From contig NZ_CP007440.1 in NCBI RefSeq assembly GCF_001579845.1, positions 3,370,029 to 3,434,028 of the forward strand: DNA of 64,000 nucleotides. Reading direction: 5' to 3'. The stretch comes from Rhodoplanes sp. Z2-YC6860. GTDB taxonomy: Bacteria > Pseudomonadota > Alphaproteobacteria > Rhizobiales > Xanthobacteraceae. Shown in pieces: positions 8,749 through 17,503 of the stretch (within the stretch, counting starts at the first letter, position 1; every line of letters starts with the position of its first letter). The notes below the pieces were generated by a model. It did not search any database. It worked only from the letters and a program-made list of their open reading frames with translations, and was not told the origin of the DNA. A program made the translations under genes and the position numbers.

Positions 8749-9629
8749 TTGATCGCCCGAAGAGCATTGTCGATCGCGATCGCCTGGATGGTCTCGGCGA
8801 CGTCGTGGGTGCGAATGATGCTGGCGCCGTTGCGCACCGCAATCAGGTGCGCAGCGAGCGAGCCGCCGATCCGTTCCAGCGGCGGCGCCGGTGACACGGT
8901 GTCGATGAACCGCTTGCGCGAGGCGCCGACCAGGATCGGCAATTTGAAGCGTTTGAAACTCTCGAGCTTGGCGATCGCCTCCATGCTCTGCTCCGGCGTC
9001 TTTCCGAAGCCGATGCCCGGATCGAGCACGATGCAGTCGCGAAGGATGCCAGCCTTCAGCGCCACGTCGATGGAGTAATCGAAGAAGGCGTTGATGTCCG
9101 ACATGATGCTGATCGTCGGATCTGCCTTGTAACGGTTATGCATGCAGATCACCGGAACGCCGTGCTCTGCGACGACGCGGGCCATGTTGGGATCGCGTTG
9201 CAGGCCCCACACGTCGTTGACGATGCTGGCGCCGAGGCCCAACGCCCACAGTGCGACCTCCGGCTTCATGGTGTCGATTGAAACCGGGGCCCCCATGCCG
9301 ATCACGGCGGACAGCACCGGCTGCAGGCGCCCCAGCTCCTCTTCGAGCGTGATGGGCTTCGAACCGCCATAAGGCCGCGTCGACTCGCCGCCGATGTCGA
9401 TGATGTCGGCGCCCGATTTGATCAGTTTCTGCGCCTGGCGCAGCGCATCATTCGGATCGACGAATTGCCCGCCGTCGGAAAACGAGTCCGGCGTGACATT
9501 GAGCACGCCCATGATCAGGGGGCGCTTCTGCGACAAGAGATGCGCCAGCACGTTCGGCCGCTTGCCGAACACGTTTCCAGTCCCCAACGACGGATCGACG
9601 CCCTCAGTCATGGTCTCAGTCAGGGTCAT
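8745..9629 (-). CDS. folP: dihydropteroate synthase
   Basis: Condenses 6-hydroxymethyl-dihydropterin diphosphate with p-aminobenzoate; the target of sulfonamides. The TIM-barrel signatures are present: MGVLNVTPDSFSDGG, DIGGESTRP, SIDT, VNDV, the DPGIGFGKT loop and VGASRKRF. Length is 294 residues from the ATG at 9629; further ATG codons at 9611 and a longer upstream frame leave the start slightly open. First gene of the folate operon. Confidence 0.95.
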   Translation of the reverse strand: MTLTETMTEGVDPSLGTGNVFGKRPNVLAHLLSQKRPLIMGVLNVTPDSFSDGGQFVDPNDALRQAQKLIKSGADIIDIGGESTRPYGGSKPITLEEELGRLQPVLSAVIGMGAPVSIDTMKPEVALWALGLGASIVNDVWGLQRDPNMARVVAEHGVPVICMHNRYKADPTISIMSDINAFFDYSIDVALKAGILRDCIVLDPGIGFGKTPEQSMEAIAKLESFKRFKLPILVGASRKRFIDTVSPAPPLERIGGSLAAHLIAVRNGASIIRTHDVAETIQAIAIDNALRAIK

Positions 9630-9691
9630 GGGACGGTCGCTTTGCGCGCCAAGCCCCAAGGTGTCAAGCGGCGCGGCTGTGCTCGGCCGCG

Positions 9692-10102
9692 TCAGCGGTA
9701 GGTGATCTTAAGCTGAATCCGCTTGGCTTGCTCGATCCAGCGCTCGATGGCGCGCGGGGAGGGCAATACGCGGGCGAGCTTGTTGCGGGCATTGGCCGAA
9801 GCCATGGCCTCGGCCAGCTTGGCCGGATTGCGGTATTTGAGCTCCTTGACCGTATCGACGCCCGCGGCTTGCAGCAGGTCCGAATACTCGGCGCCGATGC
9901 CCTTGATCCGCAGGCGGTCCGCCGCATTGGCCCAGTTGAGGATTCGCTTTTCCTCGATGCCGGTCTGCTCAGACAGGGTCTTGCGTCCCTTGGGGCTCTT
10001 GGCCGCGTCCAAAAGACGCGACGTGGTGCGGATGCCCGCAGACTTGAGCTTGCTTCGGGCATCAGGCCCGATGTCGGAAATCTCGCTGACAGGATAAGTC
10101 AT
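9692..10102 (-). CDS. DUF4332 helix-hairpin-helix protein
   Basis: 136 residues, rich in short helices, with two helix-hairpin-helix-like glycine turns (DIGPDARSKLKSAGI and IKGIGAEYSDLLQAAGV), the pattern of DUF4332. Such modules can bind nucleic acid non-specifically, but no function is established. It lies 62 bp upstream of folP on the same strand and may be co-transcribed. Confidence 0.75.
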   Translation of the reverse strand: MTYPVSEISDIGPDARSKLKSAGIRTTSRLLDAAKSPKGRKTLSEQTGIEEKRILNWANAADRLRIKGIGAEYSDLLQAAGVDTVKELKYRNPAKLAEAMASANARNKLARVLPSPRAIERWIEQAKRIQLKITYR

Positions 10103-10141
10103 GACCGCTCAGTTGTTCTCGCTGCCTTGGTACCAAGCGGA

Positions 10142-10498
10142 TCAAATAAATTGGCCGAGGCCGGGGATCGAACCAACGATCTCACCCACGGTGTCCTCGC
10201 CCGCCTTCTCGCGGGAGTAACCAATGAGCTCGCGCGTGACGGCCTGCATCTGGTCCATGTCAAGACCCGCTGCCATCAGCTTGGTGCCAACTCCCATAAT
10301 GCCGCCCATACCAAAGCCGCCTTCGCCCCCTGCTGACTGCACCGCCGCATCTGCCCCCGGCATCATGCTGATCAGCTCTTGAACCTTGTCGGAAGGACCT
10401 TCCTTGAGCAGGAAGGCCAAGATGATTCCAACTGCTTTCTCGGCCACGGCCCGATCGACGCCAACGTTGGCGACAAGTCGATCGAGCAGTTCGTCCAT
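10142..10498 (-). CDS. DUF2267-type small protein
   Basis: 118 residues with the pattern I associate with DUF2267 proteins of Bradyrhizobium relatives: MDELLDRLVANVGVD, AEKAVGIILAFL, a glycine- and methionine-rich middle, and an end in VGSIPGLGQF. No signal peptide and no catalytic motif. Function unknown. It is upstream of and parallel to the DUF4332 gene with a 39-bp gap. Confidence 0.7.
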   Translation of the reverse strand: MDELLDRLVANVGVDRAVAEKAVGIILAFLLKEGPSDKVQELISMMPGADAAVQSAGGEGGFGMGGIMGVGTKLMAAGLDMDQMQAVTRELIGYSREKAGEDTVGEIVGSIPGLGQFI

Positions 10499-10980
10499 GG
10501 CCTCGCCCTCAACCGCACTGACGGCGGATTGCCTTATTCAAGCTTAGGCCTTGGGGGAACACAAGGCGCGAAGCCTGATGAACGCAGTTGCAGCATGCGT
10601 CGGGGTTGAATCAATCATGAAGCGTTGCGCGAAGGTCACAACACGGGCAACGCTGCATCATTGCCCCGATGCGTCAAGTTGGAATTGGTCGCATGACCTC
10701 GTTCGAAGGTTCGATGCTTCCGCTGCTCGTCGCGTTTAAGAAACGATTTGCTTTGCACGATCGTTGAGAAGAGCGAGCACGAGCGAATGAATGAGTGAGC
10801 TGCGGAGGCCCACAGGCAGCGATTGCCAATGTTCCGCCGTCGAGGCTGCGCACCTACCGCAAATAGACGAAATTTCAGCGCGAAATCAGCGTTATGCTAT
10901 TATCCGAAGGCCTTGCGCGGACGGCCTGCGCTTCTGCTATGACTGAAGAGCAATTCCGATCCGCTCAATGGGAGATTTCG
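10499..10980. other. intergenic region between divergent genes
   Basis: About 480 bp upstream of both the DUF2267 gene and the M20 peptidase gene. It should hold both promoters. I see no RNA gene, no clear repeat and no small frame with a convincing ribosome-binding site. Confidence 0.5.
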
Positions 10981-12372
10981 ATGAGCCAAATTCAAGCGGT
11001 GCTTGAGCGTATCGACCACGATCTCAACGCAAGCCTTGATCGCCTGTTCGCGTTGCTGCGCATTCAATCGGTGTCGACGGATCCTGCATACAAGGACTCA
11101 TGCCGCGCTGCGGCCGAGCATGTCGCATCCGACCTCAAGAGCATCGGCTTTGCCGCCGAGGTGCGTCCGACCGAAGGTCATCCCATCGTGGTCGGCAAAT
11201 CTGGCAATGGCAAAGCCGACGGCAAGCCGCGAGTCCTGTTTTATGGACACTACGACGTGCAGCCGGTCGATCCGCTGAATGAATGGGCACATCCGCCGTT
11301 CGAGCCGCGCCTGGAAACGCTGCCTGACGGCCGTAAGATCATCATCGCGCGAGGCGCCTGCGACGATAAGGGCCAGGCGATGACCTTCGTCGAAGCCTGC
11401 CGCGCCTACAAGGCCGTGACCGGATCGTTGCCGCTGCCGATCACCATGATGATCGAGGGCGAGGAGGAGTGCGGCTCCAAGCATCTGTTCGATTTCGTCC
11501 GCAACAATGCCGACGAGTTCAAGCTCGATCTGGCGCTGATCTGCGACACCAGCATGTGGGATCAGAAGACGCCGGCGATCACCACGTCGCTGCGCGGGCT
11601 GGTCTATGAGGAGGTGCGCCTCACCTGCGCGGATCGCGATCTGCATTCCGGCCTGTTCGGCGGCGCCGCGCAGAACCCGCTACGGGTGCTCAGCAAAATT
11701 CTCGCTGCGATGCACGACGACAATGGCCGGGTCACCATTCCGGGCTTCTACGACGGCGTGCCGGACCTGCCGGCCGACGTGAAGGCCGATCTCAAGGGCC
11801 TCAATCTCACGCCCGAGAAGTTTCTCGGGCAGGTCGGGCTGAAGGCCCCGGCCGGCGAGAAGGACCGCATGCTGATCGAGCAGATCGCAACGCGGCCCAC
11901 CGCCGAGATCAACGGCATCATCGGCGGCTACACCGGGGAGGGCGCCAAGACCGTCATCCCCGGCAAGGCGCTGGGCAAGGTGTCATTCCGGCTGGTGGGC
12001 CAGCAGGACCCCAAGAAAATCCGCGCCGCGTTTCGCGACTTCGTCAAAGCGCGGCTGCCGGTCGACTGCACGGTCGAGTTTGCGAACTTCGCGGACTCGC
12101 CCGCGATCCAGCTGCCGTTCGACAACCCGTCACTCGACAAGGCCCGCAAGGCGCTGGCGTCGGAGTGGGGCACCAAGGCCATCACCATCGGCGCCGGTGG
12201 TTCGATCCCGATCGTGGGGGATTTCAAGAGTGTGCTCGGCATGGACTCGCTGATGGTGGGCTTCGCGCTCGACGACGACCGGGTGCATTCGCCGAACGAG
12301 AAATTCGACCTCACCTCGTTCCACAAAGGCATCCGGAGCTGGGCCCGCATCCTGGATGCGCTGTCGGCATAA
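10981..12372 (+). CDS. M20-family metallopeptidase / dipeptidase
   Basis: 463 residues. The ATG at 10981 follows a purine-rich GGGAGA at suitable distance; the frame is open further upstream but without support. Family motifs are all visible: FYGHYDVQPVDP with metal ligand H90, GACDDKGQ with D128/D129, and the EGEEECGS motif with the catalytic and metal-binding glutamates at about 161-163. The lid domain spans about 200-370. Such di-zinc enzymes hydrolyse dipeptides or N-acyl amino acids in the cytosol. Substrate cannot be assigned. Confidence 0.88.
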   Translation: MSQIQAVLERIDHDLNASLDRLFALLRIQSVSTDPAYKDSCRAAAEHVASDLKSIGFAAEVRPTEGHPIVVGKSGNGKADGKPRVLFYGHYDVQPVDPLNEWAHPPFEPRLETLPDGRKIIIARGACDDKGQAMTFVEACRAYKAVTGSLPLPITMMIEGEEECGSKHLFDFVRNNADEFKLDLALICDTSMWDQKTPAITTSLRGLVYEEVRLTCADRDLHSGLFGGAAQNPLRVLSKILAAMHDDNGRVTIPGFYDGVPDLPADVKADLKGLNLTPEKFLGQVGLKAPAGEKDRMLIEQIATRPTAEINGIIGGYTGEGAKTVIPGKALGKVSFRLVGQQDPKKIRAAFRDFVKARLPVDCTVEFANFADSPAIQLPFDNPSLDKARKALASEWGTKAITIGAGGSIPIVGDFKSVLGMDSLMVGFALDDDRVHSPNEKFDLTSFHKGIRSWARILDALSA

Positions 12373-12428
12373 AGGGACCGTCAACGGTTTTGGCGTTTGT
12401 TGAAGGGGGCAGACGGAGCGAGGGGATC

Positions 12429-12563
12429 ATGCTGAAGCGGATGACCATGCTGGCGTGCCTGCTCGCCTTTGGGCTTTCGCTGAGCGGCTGCTCGAAATGC
12501 GGCTTCTGGTGGGACGAGTGGCAGTCTAAGCCCGGCGCCTGCAAGGGCGATTTCCCGAGATAG
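12429..12563 (+). CDS. 44-residue lipoprotein, Trp/Cys-rich
   Basis: Short gene just downstream of the M20 gene. The product starts with charged residues and a hydrophobic helix, then a lipobox LSGC with the cysteine near residue 21. The mature part is only about 24 residues and contains two further cysteines, three tryptophans including a WW pair, and a basic end. It would be an anchored micro-lipoprotein. A GGGG-rich stretch precedes the ATG. I do not recognise a family. Confidence 0.6.
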   Translation: MLKRMTMLACLLAFGLSLSGCSKCGFWWDEWQSKPGACKGDFPR

Positions 12564-12569
12564 CCCGGC

Positions 12570-13223
12570 TCAGCCGGCCGTCAGCACGCCGCTGAGGTCG
12601 GTCGCCACGGCGGCCGGCGCGAAGCCCGGATATTCATCCGGCGCGTTGTTGCGGTTGATCCAGACGGTGCGGAAACCGAATGCGGTGGCGCCGAAGGCGT
12701 CCCAGCGGTTGGATGAGACGAACACCACATCTGCCGGCCGGCAGGCGAACTCCTTGGTGACGAGCGCATAGGTCTCGGGTCGCGGCTTGAACATCTTCAC
12801 CGCATCGACCGAAAGCACTGCATCGAGCAGGCTCTGCAGCCCTGCGGCTTCGACCGCGGAGGCGACCATCGTGGGCGAGCCGTTGGTCAGGATCGCGGTG
12901 CGCTCGCCGCGCGCCTTCAAGGCGGTCAGCAGCGTGTGCGCATCAGGGAAGGCGTCGAGCTTGAGGTAGGCGCCAAGCAGCGCGTCGCGCAAGCCGCGGT
13001 CGACCGATGGAAATCGCTCGAAGCAGTAATCCAGCGCGCGCTGCGTGAGTGTCCAGAACTCCTCGTAACGGCCGGCGAGCGTCAGCGTCCAGGTGTATTC
13101 GATCTGCTTCTGCCGCCAAATCTCGGAGAACTGCGCGGCGTCGGGCCCGGCCGCGGCGTTGTGGCGGCTCACGGCGGCGTGAAAGTCGAACAGCGTGCCG
13201 TAGGCATCGAACACATAAGGCAT
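12570..13223 (-). CDS. type II haloacid dehalogenase-like HAD hydrolase
   Basis: 217 residues. The HAD motif I FDAYGTLFD starts near residue 5, with the nucleophile aspartate at 6. Motif II is LTNGS, motif III lysine is in KMFKPRPE, and motif IV is FVSSNRWDAFGA, all as in L-2-haloacid dehalogenases. The N in the SSN motif is also typical of that group. Start at 13223 is chosen because GGAG lies upstream at suitable distance; an ATG at 13241 is possible. It may dehalogenate 2-haloacids or act on another small acid. Confidence 0.85.
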   Translation of the reverse strand: MPYVFDAYGTLFDFHAAVSRHNAAAGPDAAQFSEIWRQKQIEYTWTLTLAGRYEEFWTLTQRALDYCFERFPSVDRGLRDALLGAYLKLDAFPDAHTLLTALKARGERTAILTNGSPTMVASAVEAAGLQSLLDAVLSVDAVKMFKPRPETYALVTKEFACRPADVVFVSSNRWDAFGATAFGFRTVWINRNNAPDEYPGFAPAAVATDLSGVLTAG

Positions 13224-13289
13224 CGGGCGAACTCCGATCATTATTTTTCATAAGCAGGCCGCAATCGGCGGGCCTATGCTGCGAGAAGC

Positions 13290-13346
13290 TAGAGCATCGG
13301 CCGGCAGGGTGCGAACCCGTTTTCGGTCCGTAACGATGCGCAAAAA
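13290..13346. repeat. degenerate copy of a dispersed alphaproteobacterial palindrome
   Basis: A GCATCG...CGATGC inverted pair encloses a CCGTTTTCGG-like centre. The arrangement resembles the better copy at 32551-32599 (GCATGATC...GATCATGC around TTTTCCGAAAA). It lies upstream of the aminotransferase gene. Assignment is by eye. Confidence 0.35.
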
Positions 13347-13366
13347 GTATTGGTGGAGCGTTTTCT

Positions 13367-14224
13367 ATGGCCGACTGGTCGCAGACCTGGACCTTCTTCC
13401 AGGGCGAATGGCACGAGGGCAACCTTCCGATCTGGGGCGTGCGCACGCACGCGATCTGGCTCGGCTCCTCGGTGTTCGATGGCGCCCGCGTGTTCGAGGG
13501 GGTGGCGCCCGACCTCGACCTGCATTGCGCCCGTGTCAACGCCTCCGCCAAGACCATGCACCTCAATCCGGATGTCACGCCCGAGCGCTGGATCGAGCTC
13601 ACCCACGACGGCATCAAGCGCTTTGCGCCCGGCACCGCGCTCTATGTCCGGCCGATGGTCTGGGCCGAGCGCGCCGGGCCCCAGGCGCTGCCGCCCGATC
13701 CGGAGTCGGCGCGCTGGTGTCTGTCGCTCTACGACACGCCGATGCGCAAGCCCGATGGCTTCTCGATCACGTTGTCGCCGTACCGCCGGCCGACCATCGA
13801 GACCGCGCCGGTCGACGCCAAGGCCGGCTGCCTCTATCCCAACAATGCGCGGGCCATGCTTGAGGCGAAATCGCGCGGTTTCGACAACTGCCTCGTCTGC
13901 GACATGCTCGGCAACGTTGCCGAGCTCGCCAACTCCAACGTGTTCATGGCCAAGGACGGCGCGGTGTTCACGCCGATGCCGAACGGCGCCTTCCTGGCCG
14001 GCATCACGCGGCAGCGGGTGATCAGGCTTCTGCGGGCCGATGGCATCTCCGTCGTCGAGACAACGCTGCGCTACCGCGACTTCGAGACCGCCGATGAGAT
14101 TTTCGCCAGCGGCAACGCCTCCAAGGTGATGCCGATTACGCGGATCGGCGACCGCGCCCTGCAGCCCGGCCCGATGTTTCGCAAAGCGCGCGAGCTCTAC
14201 TGGGCCTTTGCGCACGGCGGCTGA
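13367..14224 (+). CDS. ilvE: branched-chain amino acid aminotransferase (class IV)
   Basis: PLP-dependent class IV fold of 285 residues. It has WLGSSVFDGARVFEG near the N-terminus, the R-P-M strand, the catalytic lysine at 152 in the DAKAG motif, CDMLGNVAELANSNVF, and the phosphate-binding GITRQRV. It interconverts branched-chain amino acids and 2-oxoacids. Class IV enzymes include D-amino acid and R-amine transaminases, so the exact substrate is less sure than the class. Start ATG at 13367; the next gene overlaps its end by only two bases beyond the stop. Confidence 0.85.
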   Translation: MADWSQTWTFFQGEWHEGNLPIWGVRTHAIWLGSSVFDGARVFEGVAPDLDLHCARVNASAKTMHLNPDVTPERWIELTHDGIKRFAPGTALYVRPMVWAERAGPQALPPDPESARWCLSLYDTPMRKPDGFSITLSPYRRPTIETAPVDAKAGCLYPNNARAMLEAKSRGFDNCLVCDMLGNVAELANSNVFMAKDGAVFTPMPNGAFLAGITRQRVIRLLRADGISVVETTLRYRDFETADEIFASGNASKVMPITRIGDRALQPGPMFRKARELYWAFAHGG

Positions 14225-14225
14225 A

Positions 14226-14783
14226 ATGGTCCGTACTCTGGCTGTCGTGATGTGGCTCGCTGCCTGCGGTGCGGCGGTGGCGCAGACCGGCGACGAGGAC
14301 AGCGCGGTTCAGGCCGTTTACGCCTCGATCGAAAACAGCATCCACCGCGAGTATGACGCAGTGCTTGGTGTCGTCAGCCGCAAGGAATCCGAAAGTCCCA
14401 CCGGCCGCTTCGAAAAGATGCGGGACGTCGTCAGGACGATGTACTACAACAAGGCGGCGGTGTTCTCCAATTGCGCCGCCGAGGCCGAGCAATACCGCGC
14501 GCCCGGCGCGCCGCGTGTGCCAGCCTCGCAAAATCTGCTCCTGAACACGTGCCTGGAAGAGAAGCTTGGCGAGCTGAATAAGTTCAGCAACATGCTTGGC
14601 TACGCGACCACGTTCTTCCCGGATCGGATCGAACGGTGCGGTGAGGCCTCGCGGCTGCACGATCGCGAGAAGCTCCTGCCGCCTTACGGGTTCCTGCAGA
14701 TCGCCGAGCCGAAGCTTTATGACTTCGCGCGCTACACCACCTGCCTGATGAAGAGCGAGGCTACTTCACCGGCGGCACGGTGA
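14226..14783 (+). CDS. secreted hypothetical protein
   Basis: 185 residues. A signal peptide of about 20 residues ends at AVAQ. The mature part is helical and has four cysteines that could form disulfides in the periplasm. No family recognised. The ATG is one base after the aminotransferase stop codon, suggesting co-translation. Its last 23 bp overlap the 3' end of the opposite-strand GT39-like gene. Confidence 0.6.
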   Translation: MVRTLAVVMWLAACGAAVAQTGDEDSAVQAVYASIENSIHREYDAVLGVVSRKESESPTGRFEKMRDVVRTMYYNKAAVFSNCAAEAEQYRAPGAPRVPASQNLLLNTCLEEKLGELNKFSNMLGYATTFFPDRIERCGEASRLHDREKLLPPYGFLQIAEPKLYDFARYTTCLMKSEATSPAAR

Positions 14784-16395
14784 ACATGTTGCTGAAGCTC
14801 AAGCCCCGAAGATCGTAGGCGCGGGCGAATGTCACGCCGTCCCGCGTGACCTCGGTGAGCACCGGTGCTTCGAACCGGGCGCAATAGAACGTGCCGAGCA
14901 TCAGCGCGAAGTCTGCGCCCTGCGGCTCCCAGGTAGGCTCGAAATCGTCGCCGAGCGCGATCTGGGCGGGCGGATGCGGTCCGCACACCGCGACCTTCCA
15001 TTTGCGGCCGGCGGGTGGCGTTTCGCCGCGGTCGCGCAGCGTTTCGCGGAGCTGGGCCCCCGCTTGTTTGAAGGCGAGGCCCCAGTAGTCGAGCATGAAG
15101 CGCGTTTGCGCGCCGCGAACGCCGCCGATGATGTGGTTGTAGAACACATATTCGTAGGGGTGCAGTCGCGCCATCTCGACGACGGGAAGCGCAACGCCCG
15201 CGGCAAAGCCAAAGGCGAGCAAGACCGGGACAAACCGGCCGAACCGTGCAGCGCGTTCGGCGATCCAGGCGCCGGCAAGCCCGCCGGCGACGGCAAGCGG
15301 CGGCATCACGAAGACAAAATGCCTGATGCCGTTGTACATCGCGGGCCGCGTCACGAGAGTGACCAGTACAGGCAGGGCTGCCGCGAGCGCGATGCCGAAG
15401 TAAATCGCCCGCGGGCGTGGCGCGAGCGCGCCGCGGCAAGCCGCAACCAACAAACCAGCCACCCCCGCGCAACCGAGCAGCAGAAGAATTTCCGGCAGCT
15501 TCAGCGCCATCAGCAACGGGACGTAATCCCACGGCATTTCGACCGGCGTCAGTCTCTGGCCTTCGAACAATTCCTGCCAGGGCTTCTCGAAGAAATGCGA
15601 GAAGGTCTCGATGGCTGCGATCGGATTGAGCGGATTGGCGACCCCCCAGGGCCAGACCAATCCCATGACCGCGTAGGCCAGGATCGCGGTCGGGATCAGC
15701 AGCAGCGACAGCCTCGCAAAGCGGGTTCGCGCCGCGTGAAATCCTTCGCTTTGCGCCTCCAACACGAACAGCAGCGCGAGCGCCAGCACCGCCTCGATGA
15801 CGCCGAAGCCCGCCATGACGCGAGAGCCGATCGAGAGGCCGAAACCGATGCCGAGAATGGCTAGCGTGCCGACCGAAGGCCTGGGATGCTCTTCGATCAG
15901 GCGCACCAGCCCCAGCAGGAAGATCGCCATCATGGCCGCGAAGGGACCGTCCTTCGGGTTGATGAACATGTGCCCGTAATAGAGCGGACAGGTCGCAAGC
16001 AGCGCGAGCGCCACGAGTCCCGCGACCGGCCCGCCGACGCGGCGCGCGATACGCCATGTGGCGAACAGTCCGACCAGACCGACCGCGGCGCCGATCAGCC
16101 GCCGGGTTTCGAACAGATCGAACGGCAGGAGCTTGGCGATCGCGGCTGACGCCATGTCGAAGCCGCCGCCATAGAGGTAGAGGTTGACGAAGGTGAGCGC
16201 ACGGGTGTCGCGGAAGCCCGAGGTGTAGAGCGACAGCACCAAGTCGCCGTACTGCGCGTGGGTGTAGTCGTCCCAGCCGAGCCCATAGTCGCGGAACGTC
16301 AGCAGCGCGATCACTGCGAGCAGCAACAGCAACAGCCAGGCCAGCCGGTCGGGCCAGCGGCTCGTGGTGTGGTTGTCGGTGAAGGAAGCGCGCAT
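14761..16395 (-). CDS. GT39/ArnT-like integral membrane glycosyltransferase
   Basis: 544 residues with about 10-12 hydrophobic membrane helices. The first periplasmic loop has GWDDYTHAQYGD, with paired acidic residues as found in the catalytic loop of GT-C enzymes. A GHMFINPKDGPFA motif follows in a later loop. The C-terminal 130 residues are soluble and probably periplasmic. Such enzymes move a sugar from a polyprenyl-phosphate donor to a lipid or protein acceptor. A DPM1-type gene that could make such donors is at 432-1541. Acceptor unknown. Confidence 0.75.
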   Translation of the reverse strand: MRASFTDNHTTSRWPDRLAWLLLLLLAVIALLTFRDYGLGWDDYTHAQYGDLVLSLYTSGFRDTRALTFVNLYLYGGGFDMASAAIAKLLPFDLFETRRLIGAAVGLVGLFATWRIARRVGGPVAGLVALALLATCPLYYGHMFINPKDGPFAAMMAIFLLGLVRLIEEHPRPSVGTLAILGIGFGLSIGSRVMAGFGVIEAVLALALLFVLEAQSEGFHAARTRFARLSLLLIPTAILAYAVMGLVWPWGVANPLNPIAAIETFSHFFEKPWQELFEGQRLTPVEMPWDYVPLLMALKLPEILLLLGCAGVAGLLVAACRGALAPRPRAIYFGIALAAALPVLVTLVTRPAMYNGIRHFVFVMPPLAVAGGLAGAWIAERAARFGRFVPVLLAFGFAAGVALPVVEMARLHPYEYVFYNHIIGGVRGAQTRFMLDYWGLAFKQAGAQLRETLRDRGETPPAGRKWKVAVCGPHPPAQIALGDDFEPTWEPQGADFALMLGTFYCARFEAPVLTEVTRDGVTFARAYDLRGLSFSNMFTVPPVK

Positions 16396-16504
16396 GATGG
16401 GTGAGGGCGGATCGAAGTTAGTCGCGCATGATTATGGCGACGACCGGTGCGCGACTATGGTGGCAATGCGACGCATCCGACGCATGATATTTTCCCAAAT
16501 GCAA

Positions 16505-16527
16505 AGCGGGGCCGCGAAGGCCCCGCT
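16505..16527. terminator. strong hairpin after sodB
   Basis: AGCGGGGCC, a five-base loop and GGCCCCGCT form a 9-bp perfect stem. On the plus strand a T-rich run follows; on the minus strand a weaker TTTGCATTT follows. It ends sodB and may work in both directions. Confidence 0.75.
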
Positions 16528-16565
16528 TGTTCTTTTGGATATTGCGCTGCGAAGTAATCAGCGCG

Positions 16566-17168
16566 TCACTTGCTGGCCGCCTGGAACATCTCGTTGACGT
16601 AGTCCCAGTTGATCAGGTTTTCCCAGAACGCCTTGAGATAGTCCGGCCGGCGGTTGCGGTAATCGATGTAGTAGGAGTGCTCCCACACGTCGCAGCCGAG
16701 GATCGGCTTGGCGCCCTGCACCAGCGGGCTCTCGCCGTTGGCGGTCTTCATCACGGCGAGCTTGCCGTCCTTCACCGCGAGCCAGGCCCAGCCGGAGCCG
16801 AATTGGGTCACGCCAGCCTGGATGAAATCTTCCTTGGCCTTGGCGACGCCGCCGAGATCGCTATCGATCTTGGTCTTGAGCGCGCCCGGAATCTTGTCGC
16901 CGCCGCCATTCGGCTTCATCCACTTCCAGAAGTGCAGGTGGTTGTAGTGCTGGCCGGCATTGTTGAAGAGGCCGGCATTCTTGCCGAACGAGCCCTTCAC
17001 GATCTCTTCCAGGGACTTGTTCTCCCACTCGGTGCCTTTGAGCAGGTTGTTGCCGTTGTTGACGTAGGCGAGGTGGTGCTTGTCGTGATGATACTCAAGC
17101 GTCTCTTTGGACATGTGGGGGCCGAGAGCATCGTGGGCATACGGCAGGTCGGGCAGCGAGAACGACAT
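16566..17168 (-). CDS. sodB: superoxide dismutase, Fe/Mn family
   Basis: 200 residues, standard length. All four metal ligands are visible: H27 in EYHHDKHH, H77 in QHYNHLHF, and D160 and H164 in DVWEHSYY. It converts superoxide to peroxide and oxygen. Presence of QAGVTQFGSGW and GESPL is consistent with the Fe-type branch, but cambialistic use of Mn is possible. No signal peptide, so cytosolic. Followed by a strong hairpin terminator. Confidence 0.95.
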   Translation of the reverse strand: MSFSLPDLPYAHDALGPHMSKETLEYHHDKHHLAYVNNGNNLLKGTEWENKSLEEIVKGSFGKNAGLFNNAGQHYNHLHFWKWMKPNGGGDKIPGALKTKIDSDLGGVAKAKEDFIQAGVTQFGSGWAWLAVKDGKLAVMKTANGESPLVQGAKPILGCDVWEHSYYIDYRNRRPDYLKAFWENLINWDYVNEMFQAASK

Positions 17169-17503
17169 CGGGCTTCTCCTAAAGGATACGAACCGGCGGG
17201 AAAACGACCTTCAGAGGCAACGGACACCCCGGAAAGGAGTTCCTTAATTAGGCCGCGCCGCGAAGGAGGGCAACGGCCGAACCGTGAGGAATGGCCGCTC
17301 TGTGTCAGGCGGCGGGTGTGTGGAGCGGCTCGGGGGAGTCAATATTTTTGCAGTCCGCATCCCCAGGAGGGCCGAAACAGCGTTAATCAATCGTAGATTA
17401 CATCCGGTTATACATGGCCAAGTTCTTGCGGATGATCCAGAAGGCCGTCAGAATTCTTTAACATCTGTGGCCGCCGCCCGTGCGTGTTTGAGGAACTAAG
17501 CGT
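17169..17503. other. intergenic between sodB and the proline-rich gene
   Basis: About 335 bp between divergent genes. It should carry the sodB promoter and that of the next gene. The part near 17380-17480 is more AT-rich than its surroundings. No gene or RNA recognised. Confidence 0.5.

Noticed and set aside
10694-10725. possible tRNA T-arm (GGTTCGATGC)
   Set aside because: No acceptor stem or anticodon arm can be drawn around it.
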